The position numbers and the translations under genes were made by a program. Source: Opitutus sp. GAS368 (GTDB lineage Bacteria; Verrucomicrobiota; Verrucomicrobiia; Opitutales; Opitutaceae). From it: a stretch of DNA of 7,774 nucleotides. Of this stretch, positions 1 through 5,263 are shown one piece after another. The stretch lies in NCBI GenBank assembly GCA_945861235.1, contig CAMATV010000146.1:1-7774 (forward strand). The letters run 5' to 3'. The stretch's first letter is position 1, and the number at the start of each line of letters is the position of its first letter. The notes below the pieces were generated by a model. The model worked only from the letters and a program-made list of their open reading frames with translations, did not search any database and was not told the DNA's origin.

Positions 1-408
1 GGTAGCGGCTCTCCGCAAAAAAACTGGCCGCTCTCGCGCTGGATCGAACTCTGCCGCTGGCTCCACGCTGACCACCACGCCGAACTCCTCATCATCACCG
101 GCGAAGCCGACGGCCCCGCCGCCACGGCCCTCGCCCCCTTCGGCACGTCTGCACACCAACTCCCGCTCGCCAAACTCGTCGCGCGCCTCACCCAGTGCCG
201 CCGCTTCCTCGACCACGACTCCGGCATCAGCCACCTCGCGGCGGCGTGCGGTGTCCCCAGTGTCCTCCTCTTCGGTCCCACCGATCCCGCCCTGTGGGCA
301 CCTCCGGCGCCGCACGTTACCGTGATTCGTCGCGGGCCCAGGCTCGCCGAGATTTCGCTCGCCGACGTTCAAGCCGCGCTTCGTCCCCTGTTCACGGTTC
401 GAAAATAA
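1..408 (+). CDS. Glycosyltransferase family 9 (heptosyltransferase-type), C-terminal part
   Basis: This frame is open from the left edge to TAA at 406-408, giving 135 residues, so the start and the N-terminal half lie outside the window. GT9 enzymes transfer heptose or related sugars from nucleotide donors onto lipopolysaccharide core or other glycans on the cytoplasmic side of the inner membrane. Visible evidence is the GT9 donor-site signature at residues 71-101: HDSG, then ISHLAAACGVPSV, then LFGPTDP and WAP. The segment before it (GSGSPQKNWP at 1-10, LLIITGE at 29-35) matches the start of the second Rossmann domain, where GT9 proteins carry a loop followed by a conserved W. Full-length family members run about 330-360 residues, so roughly 40% is present. 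The family call is firm. The acceptor and the exact sugar cannot be read from this part. The following gene starts about 136 bases later on the same strand. Confidence 0.88.
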   Translation, partial: GSGSPQKNWPLSRWIELCRWLHADHHAELLIITGEADGPAATALAPFGTSAHQLPLAKLVARLTQCRRFLDHDSGISHLAAACGVPSVLLFGPTDPALWAPPAPHVTVIRRGPRLAEISLADVQAALRPLFTVRK

Positions 409-544
409 AGCGCCACGGCTTCGCCGCCTACACCGGCCCCGCATCGTCGCCCCCGACGCGCGGTCCCACGGTCAGGCTCTTCGCCCGCAATTCTTTCGCT
501 TTAATTATCCGCCCCATCCCTGTTTGCTTCGGCCCAAACGTATC
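409..544 (+). other. Intergenic gap between GT9 gene and MFS gene
   Basis: This 136-base gap contains no convincing gene. Its only compositional landmark is an AT-rich patch at 491-508 (containing TTTAATTAT), which could serve as a -10 region for the downstream transporter, but I see no matching -35 box. No terminator hairpin with a T-tract follows the glycosyltransferase stop, so read-through between the two genes is possible. The start codon of the next gene is uncertain (TTG 524 or GTG 545), so the right end of this gap is approximate. Confidence 0.3.
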
Positions 545-1960
545 GTGAAAGCAACCACCGCGCGCGCCGCCGCCGTCCAACATAAGGCCGATCTGCTTCG
601 TTCCCTCCGCCTATGCACGGCCGAGGGCATTATGGCCATGCCCCTTGTAACGATGTCGCTGCCGGTCAATGTTTTCATGACGGCCCTCGTGGCCAAGGCC
701 TACCCGCTCCCGAAAACCACCATCGGCCTGATCTGCTCGCTCCCGTTTTTCGGCAACTTCCTGCAAATTTTTGCCGCCCCGTTTCTCGCCCGCTGGAAGC
801 CCCCCAAGACCATCTCCGTCCTCGCCGCCACTCTCCACCTCATCACCTGGGCCGCCGCCGGCATCCTCCTCCCCTTCGTCCCCCGCGATAATCCCGCCGT
901 CGCCGGCCAGTGTTTCATCGTCTGGTTCCTCCTCTCCAGCTGCTTTGCCGCCATCGCCGGAGTCTCGTGGAACGCGTGGATTCAGGAGTGGGTGCCAGCC
1001 CGCCTGCGCGGCAAATATTTCGGACGCCGCAACGGCACGCTCCAGATCTCGACACTCACGTTTCTCCTCCTTGCCGGCTGGGCCCTCGCCCAATGGAACT
1101 ACGCGATTCCCGTTTTCCAGGTCATCATCGCCGCCGCCGTCCTCATGCGCGCTTTTTCGCTTCGCTGGCAGTGGCAAAGCCCCACCCTCGCTCGCCAACA
1201 GGCCGTCACGGTTGCTCTGCCCTTGCCTGACCAACTCCGGGTCGTCGCCGGATCCCGCGCTTTTTTGCTCTTCATTGCGTTCGGCGCCGCCTGGTCCTTT
1301 GCAGCCAACTGCTTCGGTCCGTTCTACCATGTGTTCATGTTCGAGGAGCTTGATTTTTCCGCCTTCGATGTCGGCCTCCTCGCCACCCTCGCGCAGCTCG
1401 GCGGCGCACTCTCGTTGCCCGCGTGGGGCAAACTCCTCGACCGATACGGTAACAAACCGGTGATGATCCTCTCCTTGATCCTCTGGCAGGCGCAAAATCT
1501 CACGTGGTGTTTCCTCACGCCGGACAACCGCGGGCTCCTCTACGCCATGTGGGTCTGGGGCGGCGTCACGAGCGCCGGTTTCATCCTCGGCCAATTTATC
1601 ATTTTGTTGCGCCTCATACCCGTCGAAGCCAAAAACCTCGCGATTGGTATTCACCTTGCCATCACGTCCCTCGTCGCCGCCATCGCCCCGATCACCGGGG
1701 GCTGGATGCTCACCCACGCGCTGGTCCGCTGGAGCGATCCGCTCGCCGTCTACCACGCTTGCTTCCTGCTGCAACCGGTCCTCGCGCTCGCCGGCTGCCT
1801 CCTACTGCGCCGCGTCCATGAACCGCAGGCGAGTTCGCTCACCATGGTCTTCGGCGCGATGCGCAATATCCGCACGCTCAGTGGCGTCCTCGGGCTAAGT
1901 TTCCTCACCAACTATATTTTCTTCAAAGCCGAGAAAAGGCCCCCCGCCACCCTGCCATGA
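545..1960 (+). CDS. Major facilitator superfamily transporter, 12 predicted membrane helices
   Basis: This is a 471-residue integral membrane protein if read from GTG 545. An in-frame TTG at 524 would add seven residues. Neither start has a Shine-Dalgarno sequence, and I chose GTG as the commoner codon. About twelve hydrophobic segments can be picked out, near residues 29-50, 60-81, 90-112, 122-143, 166-184, 186-204, 238-264, 276-294, 305-324, 331-355, 364-392 and 402-421. Family marks are RLRGKYFGRRN (153-163) in a basic loop after helix 4, and WGKLLDRYGNK (294-304), the second-half MFS motif-A loop between helices 8 and 9. A basic tail follows the last helix. MFS carriers move small solutes by ion coupling or facilitated diffusion. 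The substrate is unknown. Its stop overlaps the start of a PfkB-type sugar kinase, so I infer a sugar or nucleoside as substrate, with low certainty. Confidence 0.85.
   Translation: MKATTARAAAVQHKADLLRSLRLCTAEGIMAMPLVTMSLPVNVFMTALVAKAYPLPKTTIGLICSLPFFGNFLQIFAAPFLARWKPPKTISVLAATLHLITWAAAGILLPFVPRDNPAVAGQCFIVWFLLSSCFAAIAGVSWNAWIQEWVPARLRGKYFGRRNGTLQISTLTFLLLAGWALAQWNYAIPVFQVIIAAAVLMRAFSLRWQWQSPTLARQQAVTVALPLPDQLRVVAGSRAFLLFIAFGAAWSFAANCFGPFYHVFMFEELDFSAFDVGLLATLAQLGGALSLPAWGKLLDRYGNKPVMILSLILWQAQNLTWCFLTPDNRGLLYAMWVWGGVTSAGFILGQFIILLRLIPVEAKNLAIGIHLAITSLVAAIAPITGGWMLTHALVRWSDPLAVYHACFLLQPVLALAGCLLLRRVHEPQASSLTMVFGAMRNIRTLSGVLGLSFLTNYIFFKAEKRPPATLP
1957..1960 (+). promoter_or_regulatory. ATGA stop-start overlap coupling transporter and kinase
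   Basis: The kinase ATG (1957-1959) overlaps the transporter TGA (1958-1960). No good Shine-Dalgarno sequence sits at the usual distance; the nearest purine run, AAAAGG, is about 18 bases upstream. Initiation by ribosomes terminating on the transporter is therefore the likely mechanism, and this implies one mRNA and linked expression. Confidence 0.7.
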
Positions 1961-2880
1961 TCCCACCGAACCCCGCCGCGCCCCACATATTTACTCTCAC
2001 CGGCAATCTGCTGGCCGAGCGTACGCTCAACTTCGATACGTGGACCCCCGGCCAGACCCAGCGCGCCACCTCCGAAAGCTTCCAAGTAGGCGGTAAGGGC
2101 ATCAACGTAGCCAAAATGCTGCGACGCCTCGGCGCTCCCTGCACCGCCCTGTGTTTCAGTGGCGGCGCCACCGGCGCCGAGTGCGAGTCCTGGCTCACCG
2201 CTCGCGGCATCGTCCCTCACGCCTTCGCGACCTCCACGCCCACCCGCACGGGCACCATCGTGCGCAGCGGCGGCTTCGCCGAGACGACTTTTCTCGGGCC
2301 GGACCGCGCGCCCGATGCCGCCGCCGTCGCCGCCTGCGCGGAGTTCCTCCAAGCCCAACCTGCCGGTTCCGTCCTCGCCGTCTGCGGCAGCCTGCCCGGG
2401 TGGGATTCCGCTGCGTTCGAACCGTTGCGCGACGTCCTGCACCGTTGGCCAGAGCGCGGCCCGCTGATCGTGGACACCTATGGCTCCGCTCTCGCCTGGT
2501 TCGCCAACCAAAGCGTCTCCTTCATCCGCCTCAACCGCACCGAATTCGTCTCCCTGTTTCCCCCGGCCGAGCAGAAACTCTCTGGCGGCGAACTACTCCA
2601 ACTTGCCCGCGACCGCTTTCAGGCCCTGCGCTGGGTGGTTTCGGACGGTGCCGCGCCGATCTGGTTTAGCGCCGATCACCACGCCCCCGAGACAATTCCG
2701 ACACCCAACGTTCGCCAGGTCTCCCCTACCGGCTGCGGTGACGTCATGCTCGCGGGTGTCCTGCACGCCCGGTTCCATCGCGGATTGAGTTGGCGCGAGT
2801 CCGTCGTCGCTGCTCTGCCCGCCGCCGCCGCCAATGCCGCCCACGCCGGTGTCGCCGAATTTCCCGAACCAATCGGCTAA
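1957..2880 (+). CDS. PfkB/ribokinase-family sugar kinase, 1-phosphofructokinase-like
   Basis: This 307-residue protein has the size and motif order of the FruK/LacC branch of the PfkB family. These kinases phosphorylate a sugar or sugar phosphate with ATP in the cytoplasm. Visible motifs are the sugar-binding GGKGIN (45-50, PfkB signature 1, continuing VAKMLRRLG), CGSLPGW (143-149), LNRTEF (192-197, the N-x-x-E metal/phosphate motif), and SPTGCGDVMLAG (256-267, signature 2), with D262 as the expected catalytic base. The usual GAGD anion-hole motif reads GCGD here. The N-terminus (FTLTGNLLAERTLNF) matches the T-x-N-P-x-D/L start of phosphofructokinase-type members, but without the usual N-P-A-I-D. 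No PTS component is visible, so a classical fructose-1-phosphate pathway is not shown. A tagatose-6-phosphate, fructose-6-phosphate or other sugar substrate is equally possible. It probably acts on what the coupled MFS carrier imports. Confidence 0.86.
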   Translation: MIPPNPAAPHIFTLTGNLLAERTLNFDTWTPGQTQRATSESFQVGGKGINVAKMLRRLGAPCTALCFSGGATGAECESWLTARGIVPHAFATSTPTRTGTIVRSGGFAETTFLGPDRAPDAAAVAACAEFLQAQPAGSVLAVCGSLPGWDSAAFEPLRDVLHRWPERGPLIVDTYGSALAWFANQSVSFIRLNRTEFVSLFPPAEQKLSGGELLQLARDRFQALRWVVSDGAAPIWFSADHHAPETIPTPNVRQVSPTGCGDVMLAGVLHARFHRGLSWRESVVAALPAAAANAAHAGVAEFPEPIG

Positions 2881-2957
2881 CGCCCGCGAATTTTCCCGTT
2901 GCCGTAAATAATCCTTGCGTTCGCCTCTCTAAAAACGCTTTTTGTGCGGTTTTATTT
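2881..2957 (+). promoter_or_regulatory. Upstream region of rplU, with a weak hairpin
   Basis: These 77 bases are clearly richer in A/T than the surrounding genes and presumably carry the promoter of the ribosomal protein pair. No good -35/-10 pair can be assigned; TTGCGT at 2915-2920 with CTTTTT at 2938-2943 is the best match and is poor. A weak imperfect hairpin can form between 2931-2938 (AAAAACGC) and 2946-2953 (GCGGTTTT) with one A-G mismatch and a seven-base loop. It lies immediately before the ATG. No Shine-Dalgarno sequence is visible before rplU. Confidence 0.35.
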
Positions 2958-3272
2958 ATGAAAGCCACTATCAAAACCCAAGGACAGCAGTTCACTGTTA
3001 CTGAGGGCGACATCCTTATCGTCAACCGCTATCCCGGCACCGAAAAAGGCTCGACTGTAGAAATTACTGACGTGCTAGCCGCTGGCGAAGGCGAAGGTTA
3101 CAAGGTCGGCACCCCGCGCATCGCTGGTGCCTCCGTCTCCGCCAAGATTCTCGAAAACAAACGCGGCGATAAAGTCATCGTGTTTAAGAAAAAGAAGCGC
3201 AAGGGCATGGAGCGCAAACGCGGCCATCGCCAAGAACTTTCCGTCATCAAGATCGAATCCATCAAAGCCTAA
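2958..3272 (+). CDS. rplU: 50S ribosomal protein L21
   Basis: This 104-residue basic protein has the normal length of bacterial L21, a component that binds 23S rRNA in the large subunit. The N-terminus is the family's start: MKATIKTQGQQFTVTEGD, with the beta-strand pattern K-x-x-G-x-Q-x-x-V-x-E-G-D. The lysine/arginine-rich C-terminus carries the L21 signature at about residues 74-100: VFKKKKRKGMERKRGHRQ followed by a hydrophobic strand (SVIKIESI). The open frame extends upstream to 2790 inside the kinase gene, but that part matches nothing in L21. The ATG at 2958 gives the canonical N-terminus, so I take it as the start. rpmA follows after 15 bases, the usual L21-L27 operon order. The common third partner obgE is not next; a terminator and an unrelated small gene follow instead. 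Confidence 0.97.
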   Translation: MKATIKTQGQQFTVTEGDILIVNRYPGTEKGSTVEITDVLAAGEGEGYKVGTPRIAGASVSAKILENKRGDKVIVFKKKKRKGMERKRGHRQELSVIKIESIKA

Positions 3273-3274
3273 CC

Positions 3275-3278
3275 AGGA
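3275..3278 (+). promoter_or_regulatory. Ribosome binding site of rpmA (AGGA)
   Basis: AGGA lies nine bases before the ATG of rpmA, inside the 15-base gap after the rplU stop. It is one of only two clear Shine-Dalgarno sequences in the window. It allows L27 to be initiated independently of L21 on the shared mRNA. Confidence 0.7.
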
Positions 3279-3287
3279 CCACCCACC

Positions 3288-3533
3288 ATGGCGCACAAAA
3301 CAGGTCAGAGTTCTTCCAGCAACGGTCGTTCGAGCCATTCCAAGCGGCTCGGCATTAAGCGCTTCGGCGGTGAGTCCGTCCTCGCGGGCACCATTATCAT
3401 GCGCCAGCGGGGCAGCAAGCTCCACGCGGGCAAGAACGTTGGCATCGGCCGCGATTGGACGCTTTTTGCGCTCAAGGATGGCACCGTGAAATACGACAAA
3501 CCCCACCGCCGGGTCGCCGTCGTCACCGCCTGA
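3288..3533 (+). CDS. rpmA: 50S ribosomal protein L27
   Basis: This 81-residue protein has typical L27 length. It starts with MAHKTGQSSSSNGR and continues with the family core: KRLGIKRFGGE (19-29), IIMRQRGSKLHAGKNVGIGRD (36-56) and TLFALKDGTVKY (58-69). L27 sits at the peptidyl-transferase centre, and its flexible N-terminus contacts the tRNA acceptor ends. There is no long cleavable Firmicutes-type N-terminal extension, so the mature protein begins at the second residue, as in Gram-negative bacteria. Within the N-terminal tail the commonly seen K-G-G-G-S-S-R reads T-G-Q-S-S-S-S, a small deviation in a normally well conserved stretch. It is translated from its own AGGA site and is the last gene before the terminator at 3598-3625. 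Confidence 0.97.
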   Translation: MAHKTGQSSSSNGRSSHSKRLGIKRFGGESVLAGTIIMRQRGSKLHAGKNVGIGRDWTLFALKDGTVKYDKPHRRVAVVTA

Positions 3534-3556
3534 GGCCGCCGCTTCAGCTGAGTGCA

Positions 3557-3579
3557 GGGCCGTCGCTTGCCGACGTCCC
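3557..3579 (+). other. Stem-loop in the 3' region of rpmA mRNA
   Basis: CGTCG (3561-3565) pairs with CGACG (3571-3575) around the loop CTTGC. After a C-T mismatch the stem is extended by GGG (3557-3559) with CCC (3577-3579). There is no T-tract, so it is not itself a terminator. It lies between the rpmA stop and the intrinsic terminator and could stabilise the 3' end of the mRNA. Its function is inferred and it may be chance in GC-rich DNA. Confidence 0.35.
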
Positions 3580-3597
3580 GTTCACCCGAACATTTCC

Positions 3598-3625
3598 GCG
3601 CCGGACGCAAGTCCGGCGCTTTTTT
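3598..3625 (+). terminator. Intrinsic terminator after rplU-rpmA
   Basis: A perfect nine-base-pair stem, GCGCCGGAC (3598-3606) with GTCCGGCGC (3611-3619), closes a GCAA tetraloop and is followed directly by six T (3620-3625). This is a canonical Rho-independent terminator. It lies 64 bases after the rpmA stop and 46 bases before the next start codon, so it separates the ribosomal operon from the small gene at 3672. Confidence 0.93.
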
Positions 3626-3671
3626 GTGGGTTGCTAACCGCCCGCGGCGCACGCGACCGTTCCGCACCCCT

Positions 3672-4070
3672 ATGTCCGACCGTCTGCAGGAACTCCTCCG
3701 TCAGCGCCAGCTCGTCCAAGAGCAACTCGCGTGGCTCGACCGCGAGATCGTCACGGTCTCCGGCGACGCTCCCGCGTCGCCGCCTGCTCCGATCCAAGCA
3801 CCCGATTTGTCCCGGCCCACCCCGCCTCCATCCAATTTTGTCGCGAGCCAAGCCGCCGCCATCGCGCGCCATGCCGCCGCTGCCTGCACTCCTCACAGTG
3901 ACGAGAGCCCGCAAGTCATCGCTTCCGCCGACGCCATCCTCGACCAATACCGCGTCCAACCGGACTCCCTGAAAACGAACGTGAGCCGAGGGTGCCTGCT
4001 CTACTTTTTCTGCGCGCTGGCGGGCGTCGCCGTCGTGGTCACCGGGCTCTACTACGCGCTGCGAAAGTAA
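3672..4070 (+). CDS. Small hypothetical protein with one C-terminal membrane helix
   Basis: I do not recognise the family. From ATG 3672 the protein has 132 residues. The frame is open further upstream (from 3552), but that part runs through the terminator, so the ATG after it is preferred. It has no Shine-Dalgarno sequence. Residues 1-27 (MSDRLQELLRQRQLVQEQ onwards) form a charged, Leu-rich amphipathic helix with coiled-coil character. Residues 31-55 are a Pro/Ala/Ser linker. Residues 56-105 are a mixed, probably helical segment. Residues 107-129 (GCLLYFFCALAGVAVVVTG onwards) are a strong membrane helix, followed only by RK. This layout suggests a tail-anchored protein with its bulk in the cytoplasm and a possible self-association or partner-binding N-terminus. 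Codon use and GC content match the neighbours, so I see no sign of recent transfer. It is a lone gene between a terminator and convergent pheA. Its function is unknown. Confidence 0.7.
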   Translation: MSDRLQELLRQRQLVQEQLAWLDREIVTVSGDAPASPPAPIQAPDLSRPTPPPSNFVASQAAAIARHAAAACTPHSDESPQVIASADAILDQYRVQPDSLKTNVSRGCLLYFFCALAGVAVVVTGLYYALRK

Positions 4071-4114
4071 ACTATCCCGCGGGCATTCACGGCAACTACG
4101 AGCGATTTTGTCGA

Positions 4115-4130
4115 CGCGAGCCTGCTCGCG
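4115..4130. repeat. REP-like palindrome CGCGAG-CCTG-CTCGCG
   Basis: This is a perfect six-base-pair inverted repeat around CCTG (seven base pairs if the loop is two bases). The core GCGAGCCTGCTCGC closely resembles the palindromic core of the REP elements that are abundant in Pseudomonas intergenic regions; that comparison is from memory. It is flanked on the left by CTACG (4096-4100) and on the right by its complement CGTAG (4152-4156). Whether it is a dispersed repeat in this genome cannot be seen from one copy. Confidence 0.4.
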
Positions 4131-4160
4131 ACTCGTTCCGGATTGTGAGAGCGTAGCGCG

Positions 4161-4179
4161 CGGCGCCTTCCACGCGCCG
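4161..4179 (-). other. GC hairpin just after the pheA stop
   Basis: CGGCGC (4161-4166) and GCGCCG (4174-4179) form a six-base-pair stem with a seven-base loop, three bases beyond the pheA stop codon on the minus strand. It is placed like a transcript-end hairpin but lacks a U-tract. I therefore call it only a possible 3'-end stem of the scpB-pheA mRNA. Confidence 0.35.
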
Positions 4180-4182
4180 ACC

Positions 4183-5262
4183 TCAGCTCACCGCCGGATA
4201 ACTACCCAACCATTTGACCAACGGGCAAAATTTCTTCAGCTCGGCCAACGCTTCCTGCATCGCCACGTCCTCGTAGTGACCGGTCACATCCAGAAAGAAA
4301 TAATAATCCCACGGGCGCTTCTTGCTCGGGCGTGACTCAATCTTGGACAGGTTGATCCCCCGGCTCGCCAGCGGATTGAGCATCTTCAGCAGCGCTCCGG
4401 AATGAGACGCGGCCTCATCCCCGAGTGAAACCAGCAGGCTCGTGAGATCCTTGCCGCCACCGACCGCCCCGGAGGGTTTCCGTCCGATCACAAAAAAACG
4501 GGTCGTGTTGTCCGCCTTGTCCTGAATGTTGCGCTCCACGATCGGCACCCCGTGGAATTCCCCCGCCAGTTCGCTCGCCACCGCCGCCGTGCCCGGCTCG
4601 CCCTTGGCGATCTGCACCGCCCGCGACGTGCTCGGCGCATCGATCAACTGCGCGTGGGGCAGATGGCGCTGCAGCCAATGCCGGCACTGCGCCAGCGCCT
4701 GATCCTTCGAGTAAACCCGCGTGATCGCCTCGAGCGGCGAATTCGAAATCAGCGCGTGGTTGATTTCTAGATACAGCTGGGCGACAATCTTCAGATCGCT
4801 CTCGACAAAACTGTCCAGCGCCTCCCGCACCGAGCCTTCGGTGGAATTCTCGATCGGGATCACCGCATAATCTGTCTCTCCTTTTTCGACCGCCGTGAAA
4901 ATATCGCTCACCGTCGCCATCGCGTGGTAATCCACACTCGCCCCAAATTTTTTCATCGCCGCCGCGTGCGTGTTGCTCGCCTCGGGCCCGAGATACGCGA
5001 TCACCAGCGGCTTCTCCAACGCAATGGCCGCCGACATGATTTCCCGGTAAATCGCCCGCAAGGCCTCATTCTTGATCGGACCTTGGTTGCGCCCGGTCAC
5101 CTTCCGCATCACCGCGTCCTCCCGCTCCGCGACGTAGATCTGCCCGCCTTGGCTGCGCTTTACCTTGCCGATCTCAGCCGCGAGTCCGAGGCGTTCGTTG
5201 ATCAGCTCAACCAACTGAAGGTCGATCGTGTCGATCTTCGTGCGAATGGGTTCGAGGCTCAT
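4183..5262 (-). CDS. pheA: Bifunctional chorismate mutase / prephenate dehydratase (P-protein)
   Basis: This 359-residue cytoplasmic enzyme converts chorismate to prephenate and then to phenylpyruvate, the committed route to phenylalanine. Three domains are visible. The AroQ-type chorismate mutase covers about 1-84, with R7, R24, K35, R47 and E48 lining up with E. coli P-protein R11, R28, K39, R51 and E52. The prephenate dehydratase domain covers about 86-262, with IAYLGPEASNTHAA (88-101), VIPIENSTEGSV (134-145) and the catalytic TRF (254-256) in DNTTRFFVIGR. The ACT domain covers about 272-355, with GALLKML (289-295) and the Phe-binding ESRP (309-312), so feedback inhibition by phenylalanine is expected. 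The frame is open upstream to 5346, but ATG 5262 gives the standard mutase N-terminus and has GGAG ten bases before it. It starts one base after the scpB stop, so the two are almost certainly co-transcribed and coupled. Confidence 0.97.
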   Translation of the reverse strand: MSLEPIRTKIDTIDLQLVELINERLGLAAEIGKVKRSQGGQIYVAEREDAVMRKVTGRNQGPIKNEALRAIYREIMSAAIALEKPLVIAYLGPEASNTHAAAMKKFGASVDYHAMATVSDIFTAVEKGETDYAVIPIENSTEGSVREALDSFVESDLKIVAQLYLEINHALISNSPLEAITRVYSKDQALAQCRHWLQRHLPHAQLIDAPSTSRAVQIAKGEPGTAAVASELAGEFHGVPIVERNIQDKADNTTRFFVIGRKPSGAVGGGKDLTSLLVSLGDEAASHSGALLKMLNPLASRGINLSKIESRPSKKRPWDYYFFLDVTGHYEDVAMQEALAELKKFCPLVKWLGSYPAVS

Positions 5263-5263
5263 G

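Larger units (their letters stand above)
4071..4182. other. Convergent gap with two palindromes
   Basis: This 112-base gap separates the ends of the small membrane-protein gene (plus) and pheA (minus). It has no coding signal. It holds two GC-rich inverted repeats, one at 4115-4130 and one at 4161-4179. Neither is followed by a T-tract on either strand, so termination here may be Rho-dependent or may rely on the stems alone. Confidence 0.5.

Noticed and set aside
195..548. 117-codon plus-strand frame overlapping the GT9 end
   Set aside because: It is Arg/Pro/Ser-rich out-of-frame reading of the GT9 gene and the gap after it; the GT9 frame carries the family signature.
611..1774. 387-codon open frame on the minus strand across the MFS gene
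   Set aside because: Its predicted protein is a Glu/Asp/Gly-rich composition artefact, the mirror of a GC-rich coding strand. The plus-strand frame has clear membrane helices and MFS motifs.
2790..2957. Longer N-terminus for rplU
   Set aside because: The extension lies largely in the kinase gene in another frame, is Arg-rich, and L21 homology begins exactly at ATG 2958.
3552..3671. Upstream extension of the small membrane-protein gene
   Set aside because: It would run through the strong intrinsic terminator at 3598-3625; the ATG at 3672 gives a sensible amphipathic N-terminus.
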